DNA from: Portunus trituberculatus
Taxonomy: Eukaryota; Arthropoda; Malacostraca; Decapoda; Portunidae
Length of the DNA: 64,000 bases
Direction: 5' to 3'
NCBI RefSeq assembly: GCF_017591435.1
Contig: NC_059272.1
Location: 8,222,050 to 8,286,049, forward strand
Positions 1 through 26,535 of this stretch are shown one piece after another. Position numbers and translations under genes: made by a program. The notes beneath the pieces are model-generated. The model worked only from the letters and a program-made list of their open reading frames with translations, searched no databases and was not told the origin of the DNA. How positions within the stretch are numbered: position 1 is the first letter of the stretch; each line of letters starts with the position of its first letter.

Positions 1-377
1 ACCTCCCGGGTCACCACTGCGAGGGCCAAGGTCACTAGGACGGGAGGAGGGGCGAGAAGGACGGGAGTGGCCACAGGAGAGAGGGAGGAGATATAGCTTC
101 TGTGTCCATCATTATTTAAGTCACTCCGTTTCGTCCCTCTCCCTCTCCCTCCAGCTCTCGTCTCTCGCTGCTCTCATCTCCCTCCCGCGGGCGTCCTCTT
201 TCCCACTACGCAATGCACCGCCGCCTTAGGTTGCACAAGTCGGCATGCCCGTAGCTGAGGGCGGCTGGGGGCTTCTACAGAGACTTTTTTTCCTCTGTTC
301 CCCCACCCCGCCCACCTCTCGGAGCCAGACGCCGCCCCCGCCCCGCCCCCGCCCCCGCCACCTTGCCCACCCCTAGC
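1..377 (+). promoter_or_regulatory. Possible promoter / 5' UTR of the receptor gene
   Basis: This GC-rich stretch lies immediately upstream of the proposed first coding exon. It contains a run of CCCGCCC-type GC boxes at about 330-359 and pyrimidine-rich sequence at about 130-190. I see no clear TATA box at a fixed distance from a start site. Assignment as promoter or 5' UTR rests only on position and GC boxes; the true transcription start could lie outside the window. Confidence 0.3.
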
Positions 378-14615
<14,238 letters not shown>

Positions 14616-17600
14616 TACAAGTGGCTGCCTATGCTTTCAGTTTATTAGAGTTGCCTAGGTAGCATTTTGTTACTAAGTTGTGCATTTGTAAAGTGCATGA
14701 TGAGGTCAGTTGCCCCAGGAGAGGGCGAAGGAAGCACCTTGTGGCCAGTGACTTCCAAGGACCCTGTCAACCTTTGTACCATTTTGTACCTCACCAAATC
14801 GCCTCACCGGCCTCTGGCCAGTCCCCGTGCCCCGTCGCGTCCCTCAGGGCCTCCACACAGGCCCGCGGCGCAGGGGACAAACCCTTTACAGAACATTTTT
14901 GCAACATGATTAGTTCATCAACTGATATTTTTTAATGATTTACAAGTTTGACTTTTTTAAGCATTAAGGAAAAAATGTGCATAAGAACATGTTTTTGGTT
15001 TGTTGGACACTCGGATTCTACTGAAGTGGTTTACATGGGATGTGTTAGTGAAGGAGGAGGGAGTGTTGGTGGCGTGCTCACTGCCTTACTGTACCATTCC
15101 CCGAGCCTCAGAGACCCGCGCTCTTGCGGCTCTCGAGTGCTCTCACCCGCGGTGGATAATTTTGTTTTGTTGGTCACTCTCCACTTATTCATTTCCGCCA
15201 TCACCAGCGTGCAGGGGACCACACAACTCTTTCTGCCAGCTTGACTTCCAGTAAATAACTCCATATCCTAAATTGTTAAAACTTTGAAGTGAGTCAATGT
15301 GTAGTTCAAGTACTGTCAAATAAGTATCAGGAGACACTGTGGAGGAGAAAGGTTGTGTGCCTCAACGGTTGGTTGAGCCGTCCAGCAGTGTGACTTTGGG
15401 AGCCGCCGGCGCCCCACACCCAGACTGACAGAACGACACAAGAACACCGGCACACCAGCCACACTCACCCTACATCCACTGCTTTATATTGGACTTTTAC
15501 AAGAATATGAACAAATTGGTCTTAAAATGATACGGCTTTCCTTGTTCCGTTGAGAAATGAGAGTGCTGAGCGGTGATCTGCAGCACGCATTGCCTTATAA
15601 ATTTTGTAAATGTTCCACTCACTCCTCCCTTGGAAGTGTACTACAACACTGTGACAGCGAGAATCACCGTCACCTTCCCGGACCAGCAGTTCTCCCCACC
15701 CGCCGTCTTGTGTGTTGTTGTTTTCAGGTTTGCAGCAGTTTTCTGTTACTCTGCCGCAAACACTATCTCGGTATTTTCACTGAGTTTTAGAGTTGTTGTT
15801 TTTGTTTTATCCAACAACTATTATGTTGATGGTATTATTATAAGATTTTTTATTGTTAGATAGGCTGTATAAGCTTGTCGACATAAAAGTGTAAACTGTA
15901 TATTCAGCAAAATGTTACACTGCCTCAGGTCAAGGTGGTGAGTGTCTGTCCGGCTCGTCCGCCACTCTCATCTAGGATGACTTGCATCTCTAAAATTGTA
16001 AACATTCATGGATTTTATTTCGGGGATTGTAACGTAACAAGTGACCGTGATTAGGATACACTTCCCAGATCATAATTCTGAAGGCGCATATGGCGGTGCT
16101 CGCACGCGCCAAATCCTGTCAGGTATAGCAGCCGCGGAGCTGCGCCGTGCGCGAACGCCGCGACAAACTCACCACCCTGGCGGTGGCGGGTGTCTGCTCA
16201 TGTACAGAAGTTAACTAGTGTCCCTACGGTGGGTTTTGCTGGCAGTTTACCTCTTACAGTCACCACAGTTTCAACTTTATGATTTTTGAGACTAAGGTTG
16301 ATTTTTTTTTTCTTTTTTACCTGCTCATAGTTACCAACTCTTCGTTTGCATGTGGTTCGAGGTTCTGCAGAGTCACAGCTCGTGCCTCATCAGCGGCACT
16401 GCGACACTGCAGGACACGGACTCAGCCGAAATATATATAAAGTGTTGACATGCGATATTTTCTGAACACATGTGTTGGTCCTTCAGAAGCAGCAACACGT
16501 GAGGGGGGAGCCGCGGCCAGCCGTTTCGGCGCGTCGTGTCCGGCCAGCGGGATGTACCGCCCTCCGCCATAGTGGGCGGCGGCGCCCCGCGGCACGAGAG
16601 GGCACTTGCCTCTATTATTATTTTGTAAAGTAAATATTCCTAAGTGAAGCAAACTGTTGTTGGAGCAGCACAAAAGTTTATCAAGACATAAAAAGAGATA
16701 GCCTAAATGTTCTGTAAATATTGTAGCATAAATATATATATTGTTATGTACATGGAAATGTACAATTTCACGTTGAATATTGTATTACAAGATACAGAAA
16801 TGTGTACTGTACTTCTCTATTCAAAAGGTTTCACTGGATTAGCCCGACACTCACTCGGCGAACAGACACCACGTATCCCACACTCATGACAGTAGTACCG
16901 ACACAAGAGCCAGCCTGTCCCCGGGCGGCTGTGCTGCTGCTGTTCCTACTTCAGGCAAGGCTGCTTGCCTACCTAGGACGTGCACCTACAACTCTCCACC
17001 TTAACACTCGCCCTGTGCCCCTCACAACTGTACATAATGGAGAACTCGGCCTCGTAGCATCTCGGTCACGCGCAGCCTCGGGCACCGGAGCCTCGCCACC
17101 ACAGCCACTCGTGTGTAGGAAGGACACTATTCAGCCCAATGTTGTTGGAACGTAGATGGGTTTGTTTCCATAATTCATACTCTAGAAACACAAACTGCAT
17201 TGTTAATGTCTGTGTGTACCCGTTGTGATGGGCGAGTGAGTTAGAGGACTCCTTCAGGTTACTGACACAGCCGCCCTGTGCCCGAGGGCGTCAGCATTGT
17301 GGGGAAGTTCTTGGCCTGAAAGGAAAGGAGATCCTGGACCCTGAACCGAACCTACGTGAGGCCGAGTTTTCCGCCAGACTGGCACTGAACAACGGTACAT
17401 GCCAGTGTCTTTCCTGTTATGCATTTTTCCCCATTTTCCTTCCCTGATTGTTTGTTTCTTGATAATGACTTACCATTTTCTCCTCCTCCCACCGACTCTC
17501 GTCCTCGAGGTGTTTGGTGCACATTCCTGCTGAAGAGTCCCGCGTCAGGTCCCGTGTATCCTCGTGTTCCATCAGTCAGGGTTTTGCTACGTGGTGATCC

Positions 17601-17921
17601 ATGTAATCGTTTCCTCTCGTTTCCCTCGCCCTTGAGGACTGCATGTTTGTTTTGTATTTAAAGTTGACGTAAAACTGCGCTTAGGAAGAAGGACATGAAC
17701 GAAACAGCCACAGTGTTGCTTAGTGCGATGGGCTGAATATGACGCTCTCATGAGCGCGAGGCAATCCAGGCAGTTCCCGAAGGGTGGTGGCTGCCGACCA
17801 CTATTCTGTTTAGTATTCGATCTTTCTTGGTAATACTTTTCCTGTATTTTGTACTGTGAGCTTTCTATTTTTTGTGCTGTTAGTTACTAAAACCCCATTG
17901 TTATTATTGTTATCATTATCA

Positions 17922-17975
<54 letters not shown>

Positions 17976-18013
17976 AACCACTACTGCTATTTTATTGTTA
18001 TTATTATTATTAC

Positions 18014-18065
<52 letters not shown>

Positions 18066-18630
18066 GTCATCATCATAGCCACCATTACTATAACTATTTC
18101 ATCTTTATAATCGCTGTCATTCGTTTTGGTGTAATCTCTCACTACGTCTGGGCACAGCTGTGGGAGACGCAAACCTCACATCTCCCCAGCGATTGATGTT
18201 GATCAGTAACAAGGATTAGCAGCTCCCCAGATTGCCCAGGCCACGCGGATTCTGGTAGTGATCAGATTGGCGGCTCCTCACTCACGTCTCACCGGGTTTG
18301 AATGCACACAGAATTTGCATTGGGACTTCCGTTCGTCACTTGGTTAGCCCCGGGTTGGTCACATCACACCGTCATGAGCACCTTGTGGTTATTGCTGGAG
18401 AATTTTTTTAGCTTGTGCATAAGACAGTAGTTAAATGTGTGAACCAGTCCGTCTTGTAATGGTAGTATGATAAAACCAGTCATGTAGCTCTGTAATTGTG
18501 TTTTTCAAAGCGGTCGTTTGCCTTCATTTAGATGGCGGGCTAAATCGTCGAGATGTGTGTGTGCTAAGGGCAATGCTGAGACGGGTAGGGTGTGACAGGT
18601 GCATTAGACCTGTGAGAGGTGTACGGGATC

Positions 18631-18710
<80 letters not shown>

Positions 18711-18780
18711 CGTCTGATTAGTGGAAGAGAGACCACTGCAGATGCAAGCGAAAATGGATGATATGGGAAGCGTCAATAAA
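14616..18780 (+). other. 3' flank of the receptor gene, no further gene seen
   Basis: No convincing exon or RNA gene is visible here. The first canonical AATAAA on the + strand after the stop that I find is at 18775-18780, so a long 3' UTR or an unrecognised variant signal is possible. The stretch also holds trinucleotide arrays near 17.9-18.1 kb and a (TG)n array at 18.6 kb. Confidence 0.3.
17922..18065. repeat. (CTA)n-(TTA)n trinucleotide array
   Basis: (CTA)n to 17975, a short break, then (TTA)n to 18065. This is the reverse-complement counterpart of AGT next to AAT at 10.6 and 22 kb. Confidence 0.92.
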
Positions 18781-18812
18781 CTCTACAGTAGATTAAAGCA
18801 GTATAAGGAGTC

Positions 18813-18846
<34 letters not shown>
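18637..18846. repeat. (TG)n tracts flanking a unique spacer
   Basis: (TG)n at 18637-18708 and (GT)n at 18815-18846. The spacer includes AATAAA at 18775-18780. Confidence 0.9.
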
Positions 18847-18848
<2 letters not shown>

Positions 18849-19103
18849 CAGTGTGTCACCGGTACGCTTGTGAGGAGCCATGAAAAAATAGAGTTCATGC
18901 AGAAAAAGCCAGTTATTGAGCCACTTCATACTCATGCTTGGAGGGGAACCTAGCCCCTCCCACTCCCATCTAACCACCAGAGTCCGCGCCAGGGCCAGGC
19001 TGGGGCGAGAACATTGTTAGATTATTATTTTTGTATCAATGAAGGAAGGGAAAACAATCTTCTGTGGCTTCGAAATACTGTTGTCTTCATCTCATCTAAA
19101 TGA

Positions 19104-19108
<5 letters not shown>

Positions 19109-19158
<50 letters not shown>
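19109..19158. repeat. (CT)n microsatellite
   Basis: Perfect tract; surrounding sequence has no recognised gene. Confidence 0.94.
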
Positions 19159-19159
<1 letters not shown>

Positions 19160-19161
<2 letters not shown>

Positions 19162-19986
19162 TCCCTGCGGCGGTGCGTGATATGGTATCGTGGCCAGCCT
19201 GTGATTTACTCTGCATATCTGTAAGTAATATACGTCGAGGATTCCTCCGCGCAATGTCTTGGTGTAGAGGAGGAGAGGACGCCAGCCGTAGGCGACACTG
19301 TTCTCCCTAAAATGCTTTATATTTCCCATTTCTCATTTTTTATTATTGTTATTATTATCATGATATAAGCCTTTTTTAGTAATTCATTCAGCCAAACTTG
19401 ATTTATTTCTAGAAGAGCATTGTGAACTGTGTTGTAAAAATGTCCCATTGATGGCATGTTAAAAATTAAAAGAAATAAATCCTATCGTTTTGCTATGAAA
19501 AGCTGTTAGTTCCCAGCCGTTCCTGTTCGTATACTGTGAGAGGAGGAAGGTGATATGTTACGCACGACACTCCAATGGTAGAGGTGAAGATGTGCACGTG
19601 TAGGTGTGCCTGAGTCAACCATCACCATGCCAAGGTCTTCGTCAATGTGTCAACTTATATAATCCACTGAATGAGTGACATAATAGGGGAACGACCATCG
19701 GCTTGTTTGCTGACGTCAAGGCTGGAATGAGGATGGTCAAGAGAGATTCCTGGTTGGGGCGGAAGACCAACCCCAGTAGCCAGGAAGGCAGTAGTCTAAA
19801 AAGAGCCGGCGCGGAGAGAGGTAATACTATAGTCACTGAATTCAGAACACTTTAACAAAAAAGTGAATTTGGTACTTGAATGGTACCAAGACCAGATATC
19901 CAAATTAACTGATTAACTAATATATTATGTCTGGATGACTGCTGCACGAGCCACGCGTAAGTAAAGTTCTATATTTCTAGGTGTGC

Positions 19987-20029
<43 letters not shown>
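19160..20029. other. Intergenic, nothing recognised
   Basis: No gene or structured repeat is evident apart from an (AC)n tract at 19990-20023. AATAAA occurs near 19475. Confidence 0.4.
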
Positions 20030-20032
20030 TAA

Positions 20033-20583
20033 AAGCGGGTCCACACGTATTAATGTGTGACTGAAATTGCAAGTCGGTACAGTTTCCGATTGAATATCGG
20101 TGCCTGGCGACTGGAAGAACCAGTCGCAAAACAAGACCAACATGTTGGTCTGTTCAGTCGATTTGCGACTTCGCTTACGTTATGACATCACGGAGAAAAG
20201 TTTGAAAGTGTGGTGTTGATGTAGAGATGTTGGAGTTGGTGAGGGAAAAAAGCATATTTGAGACCCTGAAAATGAATTATACAGAAAAAAATGCTTACGC
20301 AAATCGGCGTTCGATGAGATAGTTGTCACTCTCCAAGAACTGTTTCTGTAGGGTGTTGTTGAAAGTGTGGAGTGAATACTTGTGAAGATTTAATTTGCTC
20401 GCAATCGTCATCGTCACCAGGGGAAGACATCTTGTTGAGTAGTTGTTTGTTTACATTCACTTCCCGCCAACCAGCTGGTACTTCCCAGTCGCTATGTGTG
20501 AACGTGTTCCGATTAGAAGGGTTCAGTCGATGCTTCTTGTGACTTGCAATTTCAGTCTCAAATTGACACGTGTGAACCCGCTT
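20033..20583. mobile_element. Harbinger-type MITE with TAA target duplications
   Basis: Termini AAGCGGGTCCACACGT and its inverted partner (GTGTGAACCCGCTT) continue imperfectly over about 44 bp, including GACTGAAATTGCAAGTC. Identical TAA triplets flank both ends (20030-20032 and 20584-20586), fitting the 3-bp TWA/TAA preference of PIF/Harbinger. There is no transposase. It is 551 bp long. Confidence 0.8.
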
Positions 20584-20630
20584 TAACATGCACACACATA
20601 ATAACGCACACACACACACACACACACACA

Positions 20631-20926
20631 CGGTAGCTCAGTGGTTAGAGCGCTGGCTTCACAAGCCAGAGGACCGGGGTTCGATTCCCCGGCCGGGTGG
20701 AGATATTTGGGTGTGTCTCCTTTCACGTGAAGCTCCTGTTCACCTAGCAGTGAGTAGGTACGGGATGTAAATCGAGGAGTTGTGACCTTGTTGTCCCGGT
20801 GTGTGGTGTGTGCCTGGTCCCAGGCCTATCCGAAGATCGGAAATAATGAGCTCTGAGCTCGTTCTGTAGGGTAACGTCTGGCTGTCTCGCCAGAGACTGC
20901 AGCAAATCAAACAGTGAATTACATAC
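20631..20926 (+). mobile_element. tRNA-derived SINE (CAC-loop head)
   Basis: Starts CGGTAGCTCAGTGGTTAGAG with the same TTCACAA loop and box B GGGTTCGATTCCCCGG as the copy at 10930. The body is closely similar and ends AGTGAATTACATACAC. A (CA)n tract directly precedes it. Confidence 0.88.
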
Positions 20927-21141
20927 ACTAGGAATAGAGTATTCTTATAAATTTATATCTTTCGCAAGAATGGGGTTTTTTTACCGATTAGTTATCTCAT
21001 CCATCTAAAATTAACATAGTAAACCTAAAATGATGAAGATCGCACATGTAGCACGAAAATCCCTGACCTAAAAGAAAATGTGTTCAGTATGAGAAATTCA
21101 AGTGTCATTAGGTTTTACCCATAACTACCTAGCCTAAATTT

Positions 21142-21531
21142 TCATCTACAGTTTTGAAAGTAAGGGATATCCAGTTCTATGTTTATGTCCTTAACACAGA
21201 TGTCCTGTGTGAATAGATCTAGCAGTGATACTGTTGGTTCAATATTATGGCAACAAATGTCTTTACTTTTCATGAATGCACGAATGTGCAATAAATTTTC
21301 TATTTTCTTTTTTTTCAGCTGCATCCTGTTTCTTATTTTATTTGTAATTAAGTTCATTTGGGAGAGGAATCTTTCTACGTAACGATGCATAACTGAACGG
21401 CAAAAATACCATGGAAAGAGAAAATTTCCCTGAGTTCTTGAAGTCGTTCTCCACTGATGCATCCTGCTGATGGTAGACAGCCATCCAAAACTTCTCCACC
21501 GAAACTTCACATGGTCAGTTAATAGTGCCAA
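21142..21531 (-). pseudogene. hAT transposase C-terminal remnant
   Basis: A minus-strand frame contains YVERFLSQMNLITNKIRNRM followed by ENLLHIRAFM. This resembles the hAT-family dimerisation segment (ERxFSxMNLIKNKxRNRL, then LxxLLxI). Only the C-terminal end is recognisable, with no N-terminal domain upstream. An A-rich Lys run interrupts it. This is a relic, not a working gene. Confidence 0.6.
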
Positions 21532-21774
21532 TTAATTGTCATTCTTCAAGGAGGCCAATATTTCATGAAAATCTATTAAAAATGACAGTTCTCTTAGTTT
21601 TGGCCTCCTGAGGCTAAGAATGCCGAATAGGAAGTAGATCTGTACATTATAATTAGCAGCCTCTATGGAGGCCAAAAATTAACGCTGAGATATACAGGTA
21701 AAGCGATCCAAAAGGAAGGTCAATGATATTGTTAATCCCCAGGTAGTAGTATAATAGTAGTATATAGTATAATT

Positions 21775-21780
<6 letters not shown>

Positions 21781-21855
<75 letters not shown>
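21781..21855. repeat. (CT)n microsatellite
   Basis: Perfect 75-bp tract. Confidence 0.95.
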
Positions 21856-21857
<2 letters not shown>

Positions 21858-22110
21858 CGATCTAGCTAGCACAATAAATTATGCAGGTACAAAACAGATA
21901 GACAGCCCATATGTATGCATGGCTTTTTTGGATATGTATTTAAAAACTATAAAACACTAAAAGTAATCTTAAGATAAAACTTACAATATACGTATAATAA
22001 GAAGACACGAACAGGTGTCTATTAGTAGGGAGGCTATTGTACAAAAATATACACTGTGCATATTCATACATATACACAGGAATTTGCATTCTGTGATATT
22101 ACTGAGGTAT

Positions 22111-22182
22111 TAGTGGTAGTAGCAGCACCACCACCACCACCACCACCACCAGTAGTAGCAGTAACAGTAGTAGCAGTAGTAC

Positions 22183-22220
<38 letters not shown>

Positions 22221-22302
22221 ACAGTAGTAGTAGTAGTAGTAACAGTAGTAGTAGTAGTAGTACTAGTAGTAGTAGTAGTAGTAGATCAGTCGAGCAGAAG
22301 TG

Positions 22303-22398
<96 letters not shown>

Positions 22399-22510
22399 AA
22401 GTAGAGTAGAAGAAGTAGCAGCAGCAGCAGCAGCAGCAACAGTATCATTGGAATAACTAGGAGAGAGATGCCAGAATTACTAATAATGATAATATAAATA
22501 ATTATATAAA

Positions 22511-22568
<58 letters not shown>

Positions 22569-22611
22569 TAATCACTATAATAATAATAATGCTATTAATA
22601 ATAATAATGAT

Positions 22612-22652
<41 letters not shown>

Positions 22653-22730
22653 TAATAATAATAATAATAATAATAATAAACAATAATAACATTAATAAGA
22701 TGATAATAATATGATAAAAAATTTAATAAT
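22111..22730. repeat. Compound CAC/AGT/AGC array then (AAT)n
   Basis: About 330 bp of alternating (CAC), (AGT), (AGC), (AGT), (AGC) blocks, then from about 22512 an (AAT)n array with GAT/ATT interruptions. Frames through it are poly-Val, Ala, Asn or Ile and are not genes. Confidence 0.93.
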
Positions 22731-22731
22731 A

Positions 22732-22949
22732 GCCGTGGTACAGTGGAACCATGCGTGCTTTGGGATCCGAGGGGTCTCCAAACGCACGGGTTCGAATCCT
22801 GTCCACTGTCCGAGTATAGGCTGGGCTTCCTCACTCTGGGCAACGGTTTCCTAGCGGGTGGGCTTTGAGATAGGAGGTACCCCAAAAAGTATCCCCTTTA
22901 GCCCAAAAATCACCGTGAAAAACCCACATGGTATTAAAAAAAAATGGTG
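22732..22949 (+). mobile_element. tRNA-derived SINE with poly(A) tail
   Basis: The head GCCGTGGTACAGTGGAACCA with box B GGGTTCGAATCCTGTCC is tRNA-like. The body contains GGCAACGGTTTCCTAGCGGG and ends in an A run at about 22936-22945. It is a different family from the CA-flanked SINEs. Confidence 0.75.
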
Positions 22950-23216
22950 TAAATATGCATAATAATAATGTTAATAATCATAATAATACTGAATGTACTG
23001 TAATTACAAAAAGGGATATTAGCAGCAGTAAGTATAATATATGTAATGACAGTATCATAGACAGAAAAGGCAGTAATGAAATTGATTACAGGAGTAATAA
23101 GAGAGAAGGTACAGATAAAAGTATTACAGTAGTAATTGTTGCAGGTATACAATATTAGTTATGTGTATATACATACTTAGGAATGCAATCAGACATATGT
23201 AGTAGTATATAATATA

Positions 23217-23218
<2 letters not shown>

Positions 23219-23264
<46 letters not shown>

Positions 23265-23368
23265 ATTTTATTCACAGCATCATGATTATATTTTGTAACC
23301 CGAAAATGGAGAAGAGCAAAAACGATAGGTATCTCTTGACACCTATGGGACGTGAGTGTATGAAACGA

Positions 23369-23426
<58 letters not shown>

Positions 23427-23900
23427 ATAATGACTTCTAAATGCACAGTACAGCATCGTGATTATGATATTCTGTACCCCGACAAGGGAGATAAAAAAAC
23501 GATATATCTGTTACACTGTTAAGACTGTGTATGAACACACACACACACACACACACACCGCGTAGTGTAGTGGTGAACACGCTCTACTCACAATCGAGAG
23601 GGCCGGGTTCGAGTCCCGGTAAGCGGCGAGGCAAATGGGCAAGCCTCTTAATGTGTGGGCCCTGTTCACCTAGCAATAAATAGGTACGGGATGTAACTCG
23701 AGGGGTTGTGGCCTCGCTTTCCCAGTGTGTGTTGTGTGTTGATGTGGTCTATGATAGGTCTGAGCTCGTTCCGTAATGGGGGAAGACTGGCTGGGTGACC
23801 AGCAGGCGACCGAGGAGGTGAATTACACACTAATTAAAGATGACTGTAATCATGACTTCTAAATCCACAATACAGCATCGTGATCATGATATTCTTATCA
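23219..23900. repeat. Diverged tandem repeat with (CT)n spacers
   Basis: Three diverged copies of a segment containing ACAGCATCRTGATTATRAT lie at about 23274, 23453 and 23872. Copies are separated by (CT)n at 23219-23261 and 23371-23425 and by a SINE. It looks like an old duplicated unit carrying its own microsatellite. Confidence 0.6.
23559..23830 (+). mobile_element. tRNA-derived SINE (AAC-head family)
   Basis: Begins CCGCGTAGTGTAGTGGTGAA, with box B GGGTTCGAGTCCCGG. The body includes CCTGTTCACCTAGCA and ends GAATTACACAC. An (AC)n tract abuts the 5' end (23535-23558). The anticodon loop is changed to CTCACAA. Confidence 0.86.
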
Positions 23901-24341
23901 TGATTCTTTCGCTAGATTGCCAACAGTGTATATTTGGCCAAGGTCTGGCAAGCGGCGACTGCTGGCAGTGGCATGATGGGCCGATGGCATCCCCAAGAGC
24001 ACCAGCTGAAAGTGAGAGGTAAGTGATGGGATATTTGTACTGTAGTACTGCCATAGTGTGTATTTTTTTCATACCAATGTATTGGTCATTAGTTTTAAAA
24101 TAATGCATTACTGGGGAAGCTTGTACGCATGCCGCGCGTCTTTTGTTTAGGTCATTAAACGTGGCAGACGAATGGATCAGTGCCGTGGAGCTACAGTTCA
24201 CTCTCTCAAGCACTGAACACACCCCGCCCTCTTAGAACTGTGATACTCGTACCAGCAGCAACCACATGGCACCACTTCTCGCTGCACTGCCTCCACCAGA
24301 CCCTTTCTAAACAGCTAAGTTCAGGCTTAGCTTGAGCTAGC

Positions 24342-24606
24342 TAGCGCTGCATGATGGTTTTTATAAGAAATTTACTATAGTTAAACAAGACATGATCCCC
24401 ATGTATGGGGATCACATATTGTAGAGGAGTTTGCTGCAGGACTTAGCCCTGTTAATGGGCCAAATATTTATAATTAGTATATAATGTATTGTGTACTTGT
24501 AAGTGTATCTTTAAGTACTGATGACGAGGTCGCTGTGCGACTGATACAGGATAACCTAGATGGGCCCTGGTGGCCCTTTGTTATCCTATTATTTATGTTA
24601 TGTTAT
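24342..24606 (+). mobile_element. 3' end of a CR1-like LINE
   Basis: Matches, in direct orientation, the 3' end of the minus-strand LINE at 42742-44280. It includes the palindrome GATCCCCATGTATGGGGATC (24394-24413) and a terminus in TTATG repeats. The apparent ORF inside it is the 3' untranslated region read by chance and occurs in both copies. Confidence 0.75.
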
Positions 24607-24740
24607 AGCTTGCAGCGGCAGCCACTAGCCACCGTAACTGGTTTGAACAGTAGCACTCATTTTTTTTTCTTCTGTCTCTGCTTGCATAGTATTGAGTTCC
24701 ATCCTATTTGTACAACAAATCGAACCTGGGAAAGCTACTG

Positions 24741-25073
24741 ATGTGTACAGATAAAACAATGAGCCAAAATGGGGTCGTCTCGGTAATGTTGGTGATCGGT
24801 GACATAGCGGAAGGCCAAGCACCCTTCAGGAACTTGGCCCTTTTCGGTCATTCATATGTCAACCGCGTGAGGATAAATAGCCACCTGTGTTGGCCGTTTT
24901 ATTTTTTTAAGGAAACTGGGGAAGGGGACGTCATGGTGATCAACATCAGGGAGGGAGCCATCTTGGAGTGGCTGCTGGAGTACCGATTCCAGCTTACTTT
25001 TCCTAACCATAGGGGGAATGATATCATGCCCAATACCGACCTCAGACAAGTGGCAAAAATATTGAGGGAGTAG
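24741..25073 (+). pseudogene. Short SGNH-hydrolase-like ORF, probably retroelement-derived
   Basis: A 110-codon ORF starts at ATG 24741. It contains FGHSYVNRV, resembling the block I nucleophile motif of SGNH/GDSL hydrolases with His in place of Asp (GHS). Later comes RGNDIMPNTDLRQVAKILRE, resembling the block III GGND motif with its usual downstream helix. The part between is too short for a full domain (about 200 residues expected). Such hydrolases occur in some retroelements (for example Ngaro-type and CR1 ORF1), so I infer a fragment. It could instead be a degraded host esterase. Confidence 0.4.
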
Positions 25074-26130
25074 CCCTATAGAAATAGAGGAAATGACCAG
25101 AATGCACTGCATTACTGTTGGGATTAAGACTAAATTTAATTGAGGTTATTATGATTTATTTAAGTTAACATGGCAGATTTAAAGAATTTAATATGCCTGA
25201 GGGACGGGAATAGAGCTGTTTGCACTAGGCTAGTACAAGTGAAAATGTGCTGGCAAGTAATGAAGTTTAGATGTCTTGTTTGCAAAAGTAACTTGTAGGA
25301 ACATTAGACAAGATCAAAGAATATGATAAAAAAGAATTGATATATTAGAGAAAGAATTACTTGAGTAGAGTGAATATGAAAGATCAGTAGAGGATGAAAT
25401 ATCCTTAATGAATATATCTCTCAATAGGCTGAAACACATTGATAATATAATAAGACTGTGAGGCCAAAAGAAATCAAGCTGCCAACATAAAACTGAACAA
25501 GCTTTGATAGAGATCTTAAGTCATGGATAGGTTTTCAGGAGTTATTAAAGTGTGCAGTACACAACAGAAATCTAAGTAACATTCAGAAATTTACCTACTT
25601 GAGGGATAGATTACAGGAGATCCCCTAACATTAATCAGTGGTTTCAATAGAGAAGATGCCAGATGTGGGCATGATTATGATTACTAATAAAAAAATCATA
25701 ATCCATGGCTGTGATTACATAATCATAATAAGACAAAATTTGTCCAATCATTTATCAAGTCATAATCACAGTTTACTCTGCAGTGATAATCATAATCTAA
25801 TCATAATAAAATTTTTCTTGATAATAATCTCTGATTAAAAATGTGATTATTGTGATTATTTATTTGTAATTTCAATTAAACATTTTTAGGTACTTTCTCA
25901 AGTCAAAGCACTGGCACCGTCTCATGTTTTTACTTACTTGTCCACCATGATATAGGGTAAAGTGGACAAGTGGTGCAAAGTGGACCACTTGCTCTCCCAC
26001 CAAAACCAATGATACAACATTTCAAACAGCAGGTGCATTATCTTTCGGTAGCAACGTAAATCACCCACGAGCTTTGGTACTGGAAGAAAAGTTTATTTTA
26101 ACTGAAGGGATTTAAGTTGAGACTTTTGTA
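25074..26130. other. AT-rich stretch with degenerate ATAATC repeats
   Basis: No gene is visible. At about 25660-25870 the motif ATAATC/GATTAT recurs many times in both orientations, suggesting a decayed inverted or simple repeat. The rest is AT-rich and unassigned. Confidence 0.4.
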
Positions 26131-26131
26131 A

Positions 26132-26240
26132 AGTGGTACCTTAAGATACGAGTTTAATTTGTTCCATGATGGAGTTTATATCTCAAAATAACTTTTCCCA
26201 TTGAAATGCACTGAAAAGCCATTAATCAGTTCCAGCCTTC
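26132..26240 (+). mobile_element. Terminal fragment of a mariner/Tigger-like element
   Basis: AGTGGTACCTTAAGATACGA and the following AGTTTAATTTGTTCC match the terminus found at 59104 (AGTGGTACTTCAACATACGA). This kind of end is seen in arthropod Tc1-mariner-group MITEs. Only one end is found. Confidence 0.45.
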
Positions 26241-26535
26241 TGGAAAAGAGCACCCTAATTTTTTTTTTACTTGTTTTTAGATGGAAAAAAAAGTACACTT
26301 TACCCTTGTTTATCTAATCTAGATTTTGGTTAACCTGGACAATGTCCAGATAGTAGTTTAACAGTTTGAGTCCAGACAGCTAATAAATTAATTCAAACAA
26401 TGCACATCTCTCACACTTCCAGAAATAGCTGCGGCAGGCGGTTGTAAACAAGTCTAGCTGACACCGTGAACTTGTATATTATCCGGTATCAGTGAACAAG
26501 TTTGAGCATTTTTCAGTACCTTAGAACTCTTAATT

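Noticed and set aside
16802..17155. 117-codon ORF with a hydrophobic stretch
   Set aside because: No similarity recognised, no splice or codon evidence, and it lies in the receptor gene's 3' flank.
22732..22812. Functional tRNA gene
   Set aside because: The cloverleaf is imperfect and continues into a SINE body with a poly(A) tail.
22928..23158. Asn-rich 76-codon ORF
   Set aside because: It arises from degenerate AAT repeats next to the (AAT)n array.
23219..23900. CRISPR-like array
   Set aside because: The repeats are few, diverged and separated by microsatellites and a SINE, in a eukaryotic genome.
24484..24741. 85-codon open frame beginning MYCVLVSVSLSTDDEVAVRL
   Set aside because: The same frame occurs at 42592-42867 on the minus strand, inside the 3' untranslated end of the CR1-like LINE. 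It is repeat sequence, not a gene.
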